Numbered from the stretch's first letter, positions 20,418 through 30,350 are shown. The stretch: 64,000 nucleotides of DNA from Piezodorus guildinii (GCA_023052935.1 CM041294.1:87714616-87778615); one strand, 5' to 3'. The notes: generated from the letters alone by a model not told the origin. Translations and numbers: made by a program.

Positions 20418-20654
20418 TTTGTCCAGCGGCGGTTCCTTCTTGAGCTGCAGACTGAGGAGGTCGGCAGCGCACTTCCTGGCCTGGGAGATGAGCTGGCCAA
20501 CCTCGTCCTCGCTCATGTTGAGCCCCAGGTTGGTGAGGATGCTCTTCCAGTCGGCCAGCCCCTTCACCAGGTCCGGCGAGTTCTCCAGCACCTCGTACAT
20601 CGCCGCGAGCGTCTCCGGGGACCAGTGGCTCAGCGAAAACGCTTCCATGAAACC
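20418..20654 (-). CDS. EF-hand-like protein, coding exon 2
   Basis: Acceptor CCTTCCTTTCTTAG before 20654 and a consensus donor AAA/GTAAGT at 20418/20417. The exon is 237 bp, phase 0 at both ends, and encodes 79 residues starting GFMEAFSLSHWSPETLAAMY and ending KKEPPLDK. It completes the second EF-hand helix and adds a helical domain (NMSEDEVGQLISQARKCAAD). The exon is much richer in GC and CpG than anything around it, a sign of selected coding sequence in an AT-rich intron landscape. No stop codons over the whole span. Confidence 0.87.
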
Positions 20655-20938
20655 CTAAGAAAGGAAGGATTCTCATAAGGCTATATATTAACCATCTCTT
20701 CAACTAGGGTCTAAAACCAGTGAAAAATTGTCTTCCTTACGAGGCTTTTTTTGCTAATTAGATGCTCCCCATTGGTCAGGCAATGAAGGTCAAAAATGGC
20801 CTTATGTCGGAAGAAAGCCCATTAGGAGGAACATTCCAAAAGTATCCACCCCCCTTGTCCTTGCCCTAACCCATCCCGCTCCAATTTGAACTTCTTTTTC
20901 CAAGTGTTCTGGTTTTGCATCATATCTCTGTTAAATAA
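20655..20938. other. Start of intron 1 side, nothing recognised
   Basis: Intron sequence between the exon 2 acceptor and a TA microsatellite; average complexity, no repeat recognised. Confidence 0.4.
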
Positions 20939-20939
20939 G

Positions 20940-21023
<84 letters not shown>
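20939..21023. repeat. (TA)n microsatellite in intron 1
   Basis: About 85 bp of uninterrupted TA dinucleotides. Confidence 0.97.
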
Positions 21024-21025
<2 letters not shown>

Positions 21026-21084
21026 GGCAATCCATTCGTCATTGGGTCAATCAAATCGTCCAGACCTTGCCGCTCGACAGTTTT

Positions 21085-22535
21085 GATTTTTGTGAATTTT
21101 CGACCAGTTATTCTTTATCCTTTCGTAAATATAAAACCATAAATCAAAAAGGATTCTGGGTAATACTTTTAGTGTTGTAGCCGTTCTATGTCAGCTTTAC
21201 GGGCGAAAACATGTGTTGGATGATCTTTCTGATTCCTGTAATTTTTTAGATATCAAATCAAAACAATAACTAACTATAAGATAAGGCATCCTTTGTATTT
21301 TTTGTCCACATAACTCAATACCTAAATAGTGCAGAAAGTTGTTTAAGAAATTCTCGAAAATGAATAAAAAACGAATTTTTAACGAGATAAAAGTATATAT
21401 AGAAATAGAGAATCATTTTTTATTATATTTTCTTATATAGCTTAGTCTTTAGTCCTATTTGCTGTAAAACTTTCGATCTTGAGAACATAGTCATTTTTGT
21501 ATATGTATTTTCAAACTTGGCGAAAATTCATTTTTTACACGGAAATATCTCAAAAGGGACTGATTGAAAAATTATGAAACTCATACAGATTGCCTATACG
21601 ATGTATTTAAGTGATATGAATTTGGTCATTGAGACTAAGCTGGTTCCAGCGTTATAAAATTGAAATAACGTTATTACGTTAGAATACGTTTTCTTTAAAA
21701 AATACAAACACCGGTAATTTTGCATATGTAAGAACCAAAAAAAAAAAAAAAAACTAGAATGTTGATGAGAGTATTTTAAATAATTTTAGTCCGTACAGCA
21801 CATTACCTAAGTAGCCAAGACAATGGTTTGAAAAAATTAAAACAACTGAAATCTTTGGCGCGCTATGACAAGGGAAGTTAAACATGATTTTCACGATTAA
21901 TTATGTTTCCTTATATAGCCTTATTAATAGAGTAATTATTTTAAAAAATTTGATCGTATAAGCTTTATCATTTTTCAATGAAGATTCTTTTCCAGCTCAG
22001 TAATATTTAACATAAAATATAACCAAAAGGACTGAGTGAAAAACGACGAAACTCATACAGATTATATCTATGAATAATAAGTACAATAGGATAAAATTTA
22101 GTGGCTGAGACTCTACTGGTTCTAGTGTTATTAATTTGGTTTATCTTTTTGTCGGTTAATGAGATGAGGGCAACTCTGGCAATGAAAGTAATATTTGATC
22201 TATTATATTTCAAAACCAAGCTGGTCTCTCCTACTAAATTTTATACATTCGTACATTTTATATAAGGGTACAATCTGTAGAAGTTTCATCATTTTTCACT
22301 GGGTCCTTTTTGAGATACTTTACTATAAATATTGCTCAGCTGGAAAATAATCCTTCTTTGAAAATTTATATTGAAAAAATGATAAATCTTACACGATCAA
22401 AATTTCTAGAAGTAGTGCAATAATAAGGCTATATAAGGAAGAATAATTAAGCATGAAAATCATTTCTAACCTACCTTGTCACAGCGCGCGACTTATTTTA
22501 TGGTTTTACATTCACAAAAGGATAGAGAATAGGTG
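21085..22535. repeat. Composite of direct and inverted repeat units in intron 1
   Basis: ATTCTTTATCCTTTCGTAAATATAAAACCATAA (21094-21127, pieces quoted here as ATTCTTTATCC and AAAACCATAA) is found inverted at 22497-22530. The segment 21850-22080 is inverted at 22260-22490 (GGCGCGCTATGACAAGG, CCTTATATAGCCTTATTA, TTTTCCAGCTCAG). The segment 21510-21660 recurs directly at 21985-22140 (AAACTCATACAGATT, GGTTCTAGTGTTAT). The whole looks like an old foldback-type transposon with several decayed unit copies. Confidence 0.7.
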
Positions 22536-22939
22536 GTTTAAAAAACTATTGCACAATTTCTTATAATTTATCTTCTATCGTTATTTACTCCTTATTTCAT
22601 CATTCGATATTTTTATCGATTAATTGACTTTAATTAAATTAAATTAGCCTTATGTACTTGTATCATTAGCGTGATTTTGGATTATATTAATCCAGAATTC
22701 ATTCTTTATAGCAACTCACTGTTGGATAATTCACGGCCGAAATTCTTAAACTCTTGATCTAATTACGATTAATTAAAAATTCTTAATGAGGTAAGAATTG
22801 AAAATATTTAAAACATTTTTTTTCGTATTTTACCAATTTATTTTATAAAGAAGCATAAATATCGAAAGAAAATATCTGCTTCTATAGAGGTTTCTGAGTT
22901 TATGATTGCCTTTCTCAGGAATTTACGATTTATACAGAA

Positions 22940-23525
22940 TTTATAAGGCATTAATTTATAGCGGCAAAATTGATGAAAATTGGACGATTTCAAATGGATT
23001 TACCCATATACATTGTCTTGTAAGATCAATAATTTTGATTTGATTTTCTAAAATACAATAATAAAAGAAGACTTTGTCCATTAAATATTTTGCGACGTAA
23101 GTAGTGGTCATGGTGTCAACAAAAATGATAATCTGCAGACGAAAAATACGCAGAGTAGGGCGGATGATGCAGAATTTTTGAGACGTGACACATGAGATAT
23201 AATGCGGCAAATGCTACGAAATGTGTTGGCCAAATAATGAATTCACCATTGCCAAATGCTGATAAACTGCATTAACTTGGTTAAAATAAAATTCGTCATT
23301 GATGGTTTCTTCAGGACTTAAGACGCTGCAGTTATTTTAAACCAGAAAAAGCCCATTATAGTAGGCAGAAAATCCTCAACAAAAGAAGAAGAGAGACTTT
23401 TCTGAAATTGTTTGACCAACCGTTAAACAGTACACTCATGATTGGAGCCCTCGAACCAGGCTTGATTGGTGTTTCTGACCGCCTGGAACCCGTTCCGGGC
23501 GAGTATAAACTCGTAAACCATAATT
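22940..23525 (-). pseudogene. Ancient, internally deleted mariner
   Basis: Reading leftwards from 23525: EFILARNGFQAVRNTNQA matches the first helix-turn-helix of mariner, ETINDEFYFNQVNAVYQHLA matches the segment before the second catalytic aspartate, and HHPPYSAYFSSADYHFC matches the third-aspartate block (the aspartate itself is eroded). The pieces are in different frames with stops, and the gap between them is shorter than in a full element. It lies in intron 1 of the EF-hand gene. Confidence 0.7.
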
Positions 23526-24204
23526 ATACTAATATCAAACAATATCGTTTGGAAGAAGATTGATAAATGTAATATTTATACGAATGAAAAATCCAGTAAA
23601 TGTAAAAAATTCATTACATAGTAAGGTATTATTCCCTGCGTCATTTTTCCGAACAATCTAATAATATCAGACATTTAAAAAACGATTATGAAACAAATTT
23701 CAAAGAAAACAAACGGTGCACAAGGAGCACCTTCTTTAGACAAGAAGACTTCGGAATAGTGAGGTAATGATTTAAGGTGCGAAAATTGATGTTAAATATA
23801 ATTAAAAAGAAATGATAGAAACAGGATTTGAACAAACCTTCCTAAATTTGAACAGGAATTGTATCCTAAAATTAAAAAATAAATACATTTTGTCGCTCGT
23901 ACCAGGCGCTTCAGATATACAATACCGCACTACAAATAACCAGAGATTAAACTATCACTGAAGAGACCTTGGATCTAGCCATTAATCTAGGTTTAAGTGA
24001 TTTTCAAGCAAAATTAAGCTAAGTTAAAACCACGCTGACGCAGGTTGGTTGGATTCAAGAACCGAAGATTCTTCAGTAGTCTAGTGATATGTCACAAAAA
24101 TTGGGTATGGTGTGATTAATTTATATTTTAATTTTTATGAGATACAAATATAATCAGACTATCATATTATAAGTTTGAAGAATATAGTTGTGAAATAACT
24201 ATAC
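23526..24204. other. Intron 1 remainder, nothing recognised
   Basis: AT-rich intron sequence up to the exon 1 donor; no repeat recognised. Confidence 0.4.
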
Positions 24205-24407
24205 TTCTATACTGATCATGCCATTTTCGTCAGGTTTCATGTGGTCTATGACGCTCTTTGCCATTTCTTCGTCGAATAAGGTCCCTAAAGTCTTTTCGAG
24301 GAATTCCTTCAAGATATCTCGGTGGACCTTTCCATTCTCGTCCGGATCCAGCATTTGAAAGGCTTGCCTGTATTTCTGTAACGACTCTGGCTCATCTTCC
24401 ATAATTG
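24205..24407 (-). CDS. EF-hand-like protein, first coding exon (ATG at 24402)
   Basis: A strong acceptor CCTTTTTTTTCAG precedes CAATT and the ATG at 24402-24400, so the coding start sits 5 bp inside an exon whose 5' UTR begins further upstream. The donor is GAA/GTATAG at 24205/24204, chosen because it keeps phase 0 and joins ...MISIE to GFMEAF. Spliced, the gene gives 185 residues (66+79+40). Loop 1 (residues 19-30, DPDENGKVHRDI) and loop 2 (56-67) have the D-x-D/N-x-N-G core of EF-hands, but both lack the acidic residue at position 12 and loop 2 starts with lysine, so calcium binding is doubtful. I do not recognise an ortholog; a cytosolic calmodulin-like or structural EF-hand protein is the safest reading. 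Introns of 3,550 and 2,979 bp are filled with transposons. Confidence 0.85.
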
Positions 24408-24659
24408 CTGAAAAAAAAGGTAATATATAAATTTTTTAAAAAATCGTTGATATTAGGAAAGTAAACGGTAGTTAACAGTAACAGTTCATAAAACTTATTT
24501 AACAAGAGATAAATGATTATTAAACTGAATATTACCACACAGTCTACCTAATTTCGTATTTGTCTTGGAGTTCTGCAGGTGCTATCTGTGTTAAGAAAAT
24601 AAAACTCATTTATTGCCTATAGTTGGCCATCATCTTTATGACGATTCACACTATTAATT

Positions 24660-24930
24660 ATAATATTTTCCTTAAAGAGTTCGAATCCCAGTCCCTGAGG
24701 GATTTTTTTTAAGCGTTTAATTAATGGGGATTCACACACAGCCTATCCCACCTGGTATGTGAGACCCGTCAGCCTACTGGTGGTCACTCACGAAAATAGG
24801 AGTAGGGATTGATAACCATATCCTGCAAAAATACATCGAGTGATGCGTGTGTATTCTCCCAGCAGGTTACACCGCGCGGCCAAGGGCCTACACGGTCTGT
24901 CAGCCACTGCAAAAAAAAAAAAAAAAAAAA
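24660..24930 (+). repeat. Second SINE-like retroposon with A tail
   Basis: GAGTTCGAATCCCAGT at 24678-24693 is a good pol III B-box, followed by a ~215-bp body (CCTATCCCACCTGGTATGTG, GTGGTCACTCACG, CGCGCGGCCAAGGGCCTAC) and a 20-nt A tail ending at 24929. An A-box is not visible, so the copy is 5' truncated or degenerate. Unrelated to family S. Confidence 0.6.
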
Positions 24931-24984
24931 ATACCTAATCTAATTTTGGTTTATTATTTTTAAAGCTAGCTGTACTCGGTCAGT

Positions 24985-25072
24985 AGGACTCAGGATTCCC
25001 TAAAACGTTTAATTATGAAGAGAACTAGAATTTAAAAAATACTTTCCCTAATTATAGTTAGGTTAAAGTAAA
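24985..25072 (+). repeat. Family H 3' terminus, decayed
   Basis: GGACTCAGGATTCCCTAAAA and ATACTTTCCCTAATTATAGT then TAGGTTAAAGTAAAA follow the family 3' end. Confidence 0.65.
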
Positions 25073-25319
25073 AATCAGGAGAACGCGACAGAACTGTTAC
25101 AGGCAGGATGTCCACATCACAATAGCATTTAGCCATGTAACTATTGAGTAAATTAAATAAGTAAATTTTGACATATTGAATTTGAAATTCTTATTGAAAC
25201 AATCAGCGTCAATCTAAATGCTTTCTCAAGAGAAATTATAAAGCAATAATATTCAAATGCGGTAAAAGGAAGAAGATGGTAGAAGTTAGCGAGGGGTATA
25301 ACTCGTGACTATTGGCCCA

Positions 25320-25560
25320 TATCCTTTTGCATTCCTCTACTTCTTGGCCGGAGGTGGATGACCAGCTACCACGGATCCTCGATTCATCTTCTTCCCCTCC
25401 AAGGCCGTCTCCCGTTCAAGAATGGCTGGAGATATCGCGCCATCTCTCATCAATGATGACTCTTTTTGTCTCTCAACAACCGACGGGCAATTACTGTAAG
25501 AGACACCGCCATCTTTATCGCACAATGAACCTGCCTCTTCTCAGAACAAGTCCATGTATG
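25320..25560 (-). promoter_or_regulatory. GC-rich island, candidate upstream exon or promoter of the EF-hand gene
   Basis: GC content is far above its surroundings. On the minus strand AAGATGGCGG lies at 25515-25506 and a second ATGGCGC at about 25442; the ATGGC core is the YY1/Pho site often found at transcription starts. A 62-codon frame (25525-25337) ends GHPPPAKK. It lies about 0.9 kb upstream of the first coding exon, in the right place for the missing 5' UTR exon, but no donor site is convincing (ACA/GTAATT at about 25495 is the best). Alternatively it is an unrelated small gene or retroposed fragment. Confidence 0.3.
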
Positions 25561-25699
25561 ATAAATCTAGAAAAATCTGGTACGCCCTTCATACCACTTC
25601 AACTTACATCCTTAATTGAAATCAATTATAATTGACAATAATCACATGATGTATGAATTTTCTTTTAGATCCGTAATTAAAAATTTATAAGTTTAATAT

Positions 25700-25830
25700 T
25701 GAGGATGTATGGTCGACTGTTGAAATTATCATAGGTACGAATAATCGGTCAGTCGTTTAAAATATTTAAATTTTGCCAACGTTTCGTTTCAAACATTTGA
25801 GCCATCATCAGGGCTACAAACATCAGAACA
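25700..25830 (-). repeat. Family P copy with hammerhead-like core
   Basis: GGTCGACTGTTGAAATTATC and AATCGGTCAGTCG match the head of family P. The minus strand from 25811 to 25782 reads CTGATGA, TCAAATGTTTGA (self-complementary stem), then GAAACG and GAAA. Confidence 0.55.
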
Positions 25831-25935
25831 ACAAAAGAGATACTTATCAATATAATATGACAATGACAAATAATAAATGTAGTGACAATGAAATTAAAAG
25901 GATTACAGATTTACAGAAATGTTATAATTACATTA

Positions 25936-26578
25936 TAATTTAATAAACATATATATTTATTGATATTTACAACTGTATGATTAAATACATTCAGAAAATG
26001 TTATACAAGATTATAATGTCGTGATTCACATGTAGAGATACTACCCATTGGCAGCTCTCCAAAACCTATGTTAAACCAGAAGGTATCGGGGCCATCTTCT
26101 TTACAGACACCTCGGAGGACTATGGGGGACTGTAGAGGAAGCACGGTTTGAAAATAGTTGGTTAGAGTGGGAATGGAGTTTGTAATGAAAGGAGTGGTAC
26201 CTGGTTCAGGCCAAGTCAGCAACAAAAAGATTTTTTTTTTATTGTAAGGATTGGAGGCGGGAAGAATTTGATGATTTAGTACAGCCCCAAAGCTCTACTC
26301 CGTAAGTCCATATTGACCTTATGATAGTCATGTAGATGAGTCTTTTGAAGTTAAGCGGTAGTTTTGAGCGTTTGTCCAGTAAGTGTTGAAGTAGTCGAAA
26401 ACGTCGTGCAGTTTCCTGTCGTTTCAGTCTTGTGTGAGGATTCCAAGTAAGACGTGTCTCCACATGTAGTCCTAGGTGTCGGATCTCTTCGACTGGGACA
26501 AAAGGAGTGTTATTGAAGGGTACTGTTGGCCAGGATATCATAGGTTTACGACGAAGGGTGAAGGCTATTTTACTTGTA
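25936..26578 (-). pseudogene. Jockey-type LINE 3' part, right of the Helitron insertion
   Basis: The minus frame 26541-26239 gives IRHLGLHVETRLTWNPHTRL, LIYMTIIRSIWTYGVELWGC and SRLQSLQ. Downstream (25.94-26.2 kb) lies the 3' UTR with CTACCCATTGGCAG. Together with 27161-27385 it forms one element interrupted by 582 bp. Confidence 0.85.
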
Positions 26579-27160
26579 TCTATTAATATTATAAAGCTGA
26601 AGAGTTTGTTTGTTTCTTTGAACGCGCTAATCTCAGAAACTACCGCTTCGAATTGAAAAATTCTTTTTGTGTTAGATAGCCCATTTATCGAAAAAGGTTA
26701 TAGGCTATATAATATAACCCTGTGACCAATAGGAGTGAAGAATCAGCGGAAAATGTGGGGGAAAACGAGGAAAATTAACCTCGCATCCTAATGATTCCAA
26801 ATGATTTACCTTTTAATTTTAAAATAATTCAAATTCCCGTTGTTATCTTTTGCTGTAATAATTAATAAATCTCAAGATCAAACATTTCAACACGTAAGAA
26901 TCGACTTACGTCGACTGCTTTTCACATGGCTAACTACATATATGTCGCATTTTCAAGATCGGGTTGCGGAGAAAATCAGTTCTTTCTTTTGCCACAAGAA
27001 AATAAAACTAAAAATAAATAAATTATAAGCTGTTCTTTAATTTTAATTTCTATCTAAATTTATCTACGAACTTTATTATTTAATATATTATTTTTAAAAC
27101 TTCTTAATCGCAATCATAACAACAGAAATTGACGCAGACGAAGTCGCGGTAAACAGCTAG
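26579..27160 (+). mobile_element. Helitron remnant inserted in the jockey element
   Basis: Starts TCTATTAATATTATAAAGC, followed by the well-known Helitron head GAAGAGTTTGTTTGTTTCTTTGAACGCGC (20 bases at a time: GAAGAGTTTGTTTGTTTCTT), and ends GACGCAGACGAAGTCGCGGT then AAACAGCTAG. The 5' TC, 3' CTAG, short GAC/GTC hairpin before the end, and insertion between A (26578) and T (27161) without target duplication are diagnostic. A frame at 26840 keeps INKSQDQTFQHVRIDL, the motif V region of the PIF1-type helicase, so this is an internally deleted autonomous element rather than a pure MITE. Confidence 0.9.
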
Positions 27161-27386
27161 TATTATATATACTTTTTATCCCCCAATTCTGACACCATAC
27201 TTCAAGTTCTCTGATGAGGGATTGAAGGGTTTGATAGGTAATGGTGGGATCATTATTGACTGATTACACATGGGTGTCATCAGCATAAGTAGAAAGGAAG
27301 GTGGAAGGATGGTTCGGAATAACAGCTGTAAAGATTAAGTAAAGAATGGGTCCAAGAATACTGCCCTGAGGAACACCAGCAATATA
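27161..27386 (-). pseudogene. Jockey-type LINE, RT part left of the Helitron insertion
   Basis: Reading leftwards: GVPQGSILGPILYLIFTAVI, TYADDTHV (second catalytic block) and ELEVWCQNWG. The frame then runs into the Helitron. One stop follows the YADD block. Confidence 0.85.
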
Positions 27387-27844
27387 AAAAAAATTGAAAT
27401 CATACTTATCACCATCTTATTCTTTATCTTGTTATTATTATTTGTATTTATATTATTTCTGTAATATTTTTAATTTCATTGCTACTACATTCATTTTTCT
27501 TTCATTGTCAGAAGAAGAAAGAAAGAAAATAAACTTTATATACATATTTACAACTAGAGAAAATGTTTACAATGATTTCGGATGAGACATCCTTACAATC
27601 AACAAAATGTTTTGTTTTTTTGGTAATAATAATCCATTAGCCTAAATAACTAATATGTGATAAAATTTAATTGAGATTATAGTACGATCGTAGGAAAAAT
27701 TAAATAAAAAATCTACATATAAAAACGGATAAAATAATTGAAAATAAAAAAATTATAAAATAAAATATACTAACTTAATTTAACAACACATTTTCTTCTT
27801 TTTTTATGAGTGTAGCGTTTGACTACCATTTAAATATATTTTTT
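27387..27844. other. Unassigned AT-rich stretch
   Basis: No gene recognised. Confidence 0.4.
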
Positions 27845-27915
27845 CGAGACATTTTCACGATCACAATACATTCCCTTGCTATATATTTCATATGTAGGTA
27901 AGTGGAAGTTAAAAT
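27845..27915 (+). repeat. Family H 3' terminus, long-hairpin variant
   Basis: CATTTTCACGATCACAATAC then CTATATATTTCATATGTAGG and TAAGTGGAAGTTAA. Confidence 0.75.
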
Positions 27916-28129
27916 AAACCATTGTAACAATTAACCGAGATTTTTTCAAAAACAATACTGTTAGGTGAATTCTAATTATATATTATTACAATCTCGAATA
28001 GGCTCCGTAAATAAGAAATATTAATGAGGCTGTTGATAGTTTCGAACCGGCTAACCCGAAGCTTCCCACGACGTTGTCAGCCAGTACTCCATAGGCTCGC
28101 AAGAAAAATCGAAAAGAACAGAACGAAAA

Positions 28130-28205
28130 AGAAAAAGCAAAAAAAAAAAAAGAAAAAAAAGAAGAAAAACAAGAAAAGAAGACAGAGAGAGAGAGAGAGA
28201 AGATG
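28130..28205. repeat. Purine-rich (A)n(GA)n tract
   Basis: Runs of A broken by G followed by nine GA units at 28183-28200; could bind GAGA-type factors in flies, but may be simple sequence only. Confidence 0.5.
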
Positions 28206-28244
28206 ACGAGGTTAGCTATTTGTATAAGTTGGAAAGGAAGAGGT

Positions 28245-28425
28245 TGTGGGTGGTTGGCAACATTGTTAAAAAGAAGTGCAGGAGGCAGTGGCCACTCCCT
28301 TCCGGCCGTGACGTCACTCCCCTCGTCCACCGCCTCCTCAATCGAGCATTGACCTAAAATCTCCGGGTTTTCGCGATCTCTCGATCAGCTGATTTCGGAA
28401 CTACGGATGCCTATACAGCTCGAGT
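28245..28425. promoter_or_regulatory. GC-rich island with perfect CRE, candidate promoter
   Basis: TGACGTCA at 28309-28316 is a perfect, palindromic CREB/ATF site embedded in CpG-rich sequence (TTCCGGCCG, CCTCGTCCACCGCCTCC, TTTTCGCGATCTCTCGATC). A palindrome TCGATCAGCTGA follows. Surroundings are ~30% GC. It could be the promoter of the minus-strand EF-hand gene 3.9 kb away, or of a plus-strand gene whose exons I cannot see. No TATA box or start site can be fixed. Confidence 0.35.
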
Positions 28426-28451
28426 TGTTTGTTAAAACGTCTAGTTTATAG

Positions 28452-28740
28452 TTGTTTAATCATCAAACTCACTTTATGCTACTGTGGCTAATCGGACGAT
28501 GCTACAGTGGGAGTCCTAAAGGTTGTCCATCCAGATTTTTTTAGGGCAGGGATCTTTAACGAGTACTTGAGAAGCAAAGGCTCGAAACAACCATTTTACG
28601 TCCCATCTGAAGGACAGCATTCTTAAGGATTTTCTACTCCTATTAAAAATTCCTAGGATCAACTGCCAGGTTTAAACCTACGATCTTCGGCATAGAAGAC
28701 TGGTATGCTAACCAAAACACAACAGGTGACCCTTTTGTAC
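28452..28740 (-). repeat. SINE family S, full-length
   Basis: Whole family in reverse: ATGCTACTGTGGCTAATCGG, TGGGAGTCCTAAAGG, TCTTTAACGAGTACTTGAG, CCATCTGAAGGACAGCATTC, CCAGGTTTAAACCTACGATC (B-box) and AACAGGTGACCC. Confidence 0.88.
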
Positions 28741-28754
28741 TTTTGTTTGTTTAT

Positions 28755-28945
28755 TCATTTCACGTCCCTTTATGCTGCTGTGGCTAATTGGACGATGCTA
28801 CAGTGGGAGTCCTAAATTCTGCCTATCCAGGTTTAATTAGAATAGGGACCTTTAACGAGTACCTGACATCGCACAGGCTCGGATCAACCTATTTACATTC
28901 CCTCCGAAGGACGGCATGACCAAGGGTTTCTGATCATGATGTTAT
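28755..28945 (-). repeat. SINE family S, 3' two thirds
   Basis: ATGCTGCTGTGGCTAATTGG to CTCCGAAGGACGGCATGACC, head missing; lies in tandem and same orientation next to the previous copy. Confidence 0.85.
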
Positions 28946-28959
28946 TCCTTGTCTATATA

Positions 28960-29963
28960 TCTAAATTAATAACGCAATTTTGGTTCCCACTTACTCCTTC
29001 TAAGCCACAAGAAGGATTTAGATACGGTATTCACCGTCATATAGGGCATTCTATCCTGAAGGTTTATAAGCGACATAAATGTCTAATTTAGCTTTTCTTT
29101 AAACGAGAAAAATAAATTTTATATAACCAACTCATGAAAAATTTATTCCTAAAATATAAGTAGTAACAGAGACGTATAATATACCGTTGGAAAGCGCAAG
29201 CTTTTAGAAAAGATAATATGCAATAAAAGAAATTTCAAGTTAATAGGAAGTTTTTGTAGGCCAATAAACTTATAAACTTGTTATTTCTTTCACTTACTAT
29301 ATATAGTATTTTTGCGATCGTGAAAATTCACGACTTTCCAGTTTTCGACGGAAATACACGTTTTAGTCCAAATAACCAAGTCCCGAAAAAAGGTCTGTGT
29401 GTGTGTTTGTGTGTATGACAGGGCTTAAATGCAGATATTTTAAATTTTCTTCCTCTAACATACCTTTAATTTTGTAGATTCTATAAAAATAATTATATTA
29501 TCTTGTTACCATTGATAATTAACAGCGAAATATGCAAGTTGAGCGAATTTGATGTACAACTAAAGGAGAAAACTGAACAAATATTTTTGTATGCATTTTT
29601 AGTGTTTTTGAACACAACAATAGGAATATGGATGTATAATATACCGTTGGATAGCTAAAGACTTTAGAAAATATATTATCTGATTCACGGAATTGTAAAG
29701 GGTAATGGAGAGTGATGAAAAGCTGAAAAAACTAACTGATTATTTTAGATAATAATATAATAGGTTTTTATTAAAACACATGTTTCTATAGAAATTTTTT
29801 AATGGTTTCACTAGCTTTTATCTCTAACTGTATTTGAAAATTCTTTAATCGATTTTTAAAACAGAGATAAGTGAAAGTCGTGTGTTGCCCGACCCAGATT
29901 TTTTAAAAACATAAATGACACATCATTAAACTGCATCTGCGCGAAGCAAGGGCGAGTCGCTAG
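28960..29963 (+). mobile_element. Helitron-like element with a nested family H copy
   Basis: Starts TCTAAATTAATAACGC after an A and ends GGCGAGTCGCTAG before a T, i.e. TC...CTAG between A and T. Just before the end CGCGAAGCAAGGGCG forms an imperfect hairpin. The 5' part (TTGGTTCCCACTTACTCC, TAGATACGGTATTCACCG) recurs at 55817-56100. Roughly 29288-29908 is an inverted family H copy inserted in it. Non-coding. Confidence 0.6.
29288..29908 (-). mobile_element. Family H, internally deleted copy
   Basis: CTTTCACTTACTATATATAG opens it and GAAAGTCGTGTGTTGCCCGA then CCCAGATT closes it; the middle third between GTGTGTATGACA and GGGCTTAAATGC is deleted. Confidence 0.88.
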
Positions 29964-30036
29964 TTTAAAAGAAAGTGTTTTAATTGTTTAAGAGCAGATA
30001 AATCAAATAATTCAAATACATAAAATTTTAAAACCT

Positions 30037-30350
30037 TCAGCTGTAGTGCAGTGGCTAGTATAATAGCAGTTTGATTTGACAAAGAATTATCCCAAAGGAA
30101 TTCTTTTAAAGTTCATAACCAAGCCATAAAGCATTTAAAACGTCTCTTTAAGTTTCACCAAAATTTTAATAACATAAAATCTGTGGTCACTTGTGGTATA
30201 TTGGCTAGTATCATAGATAATAGCCGCGGATTCGAGCATAGCAGATTGCTCTAAAAAATTTTAAAGATAATGAGAAATTCTTAGTTATGCCGTTCTTCGG
30301 AAGGGGAGTAAAATGGTTAACCCGAGCATATAAAATTTAGAGTGATGTTA
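30037..30350 (+). repeat. SINE family S, two decayed pieces in tandem
   Basis: Heads GTAGTGCAGTGGCTAGTATA (30043) and GTGGTCACTTGTGGTATATT (30183) are each recognisable; the second continues through CGCGGATTCGAGC and TTAGTTATGCCGTTCTTCGG to GTGATGTTAAAT. Confidence 0.7.

Noticed and set aside
26239..27386. Exact restoration of the jockey reading frame on removal of the Helitron
   Set aside because: When joined base by base there is a 2-nt offset in the TA-rich joint; only collinearity can be claimed.
27986..28330. 114-codon minus-strand frame next to the CRE island
   Set aside because: Mostly phenylalanine/serine from a purine/pyrimidine tract; no sign of a real protein.
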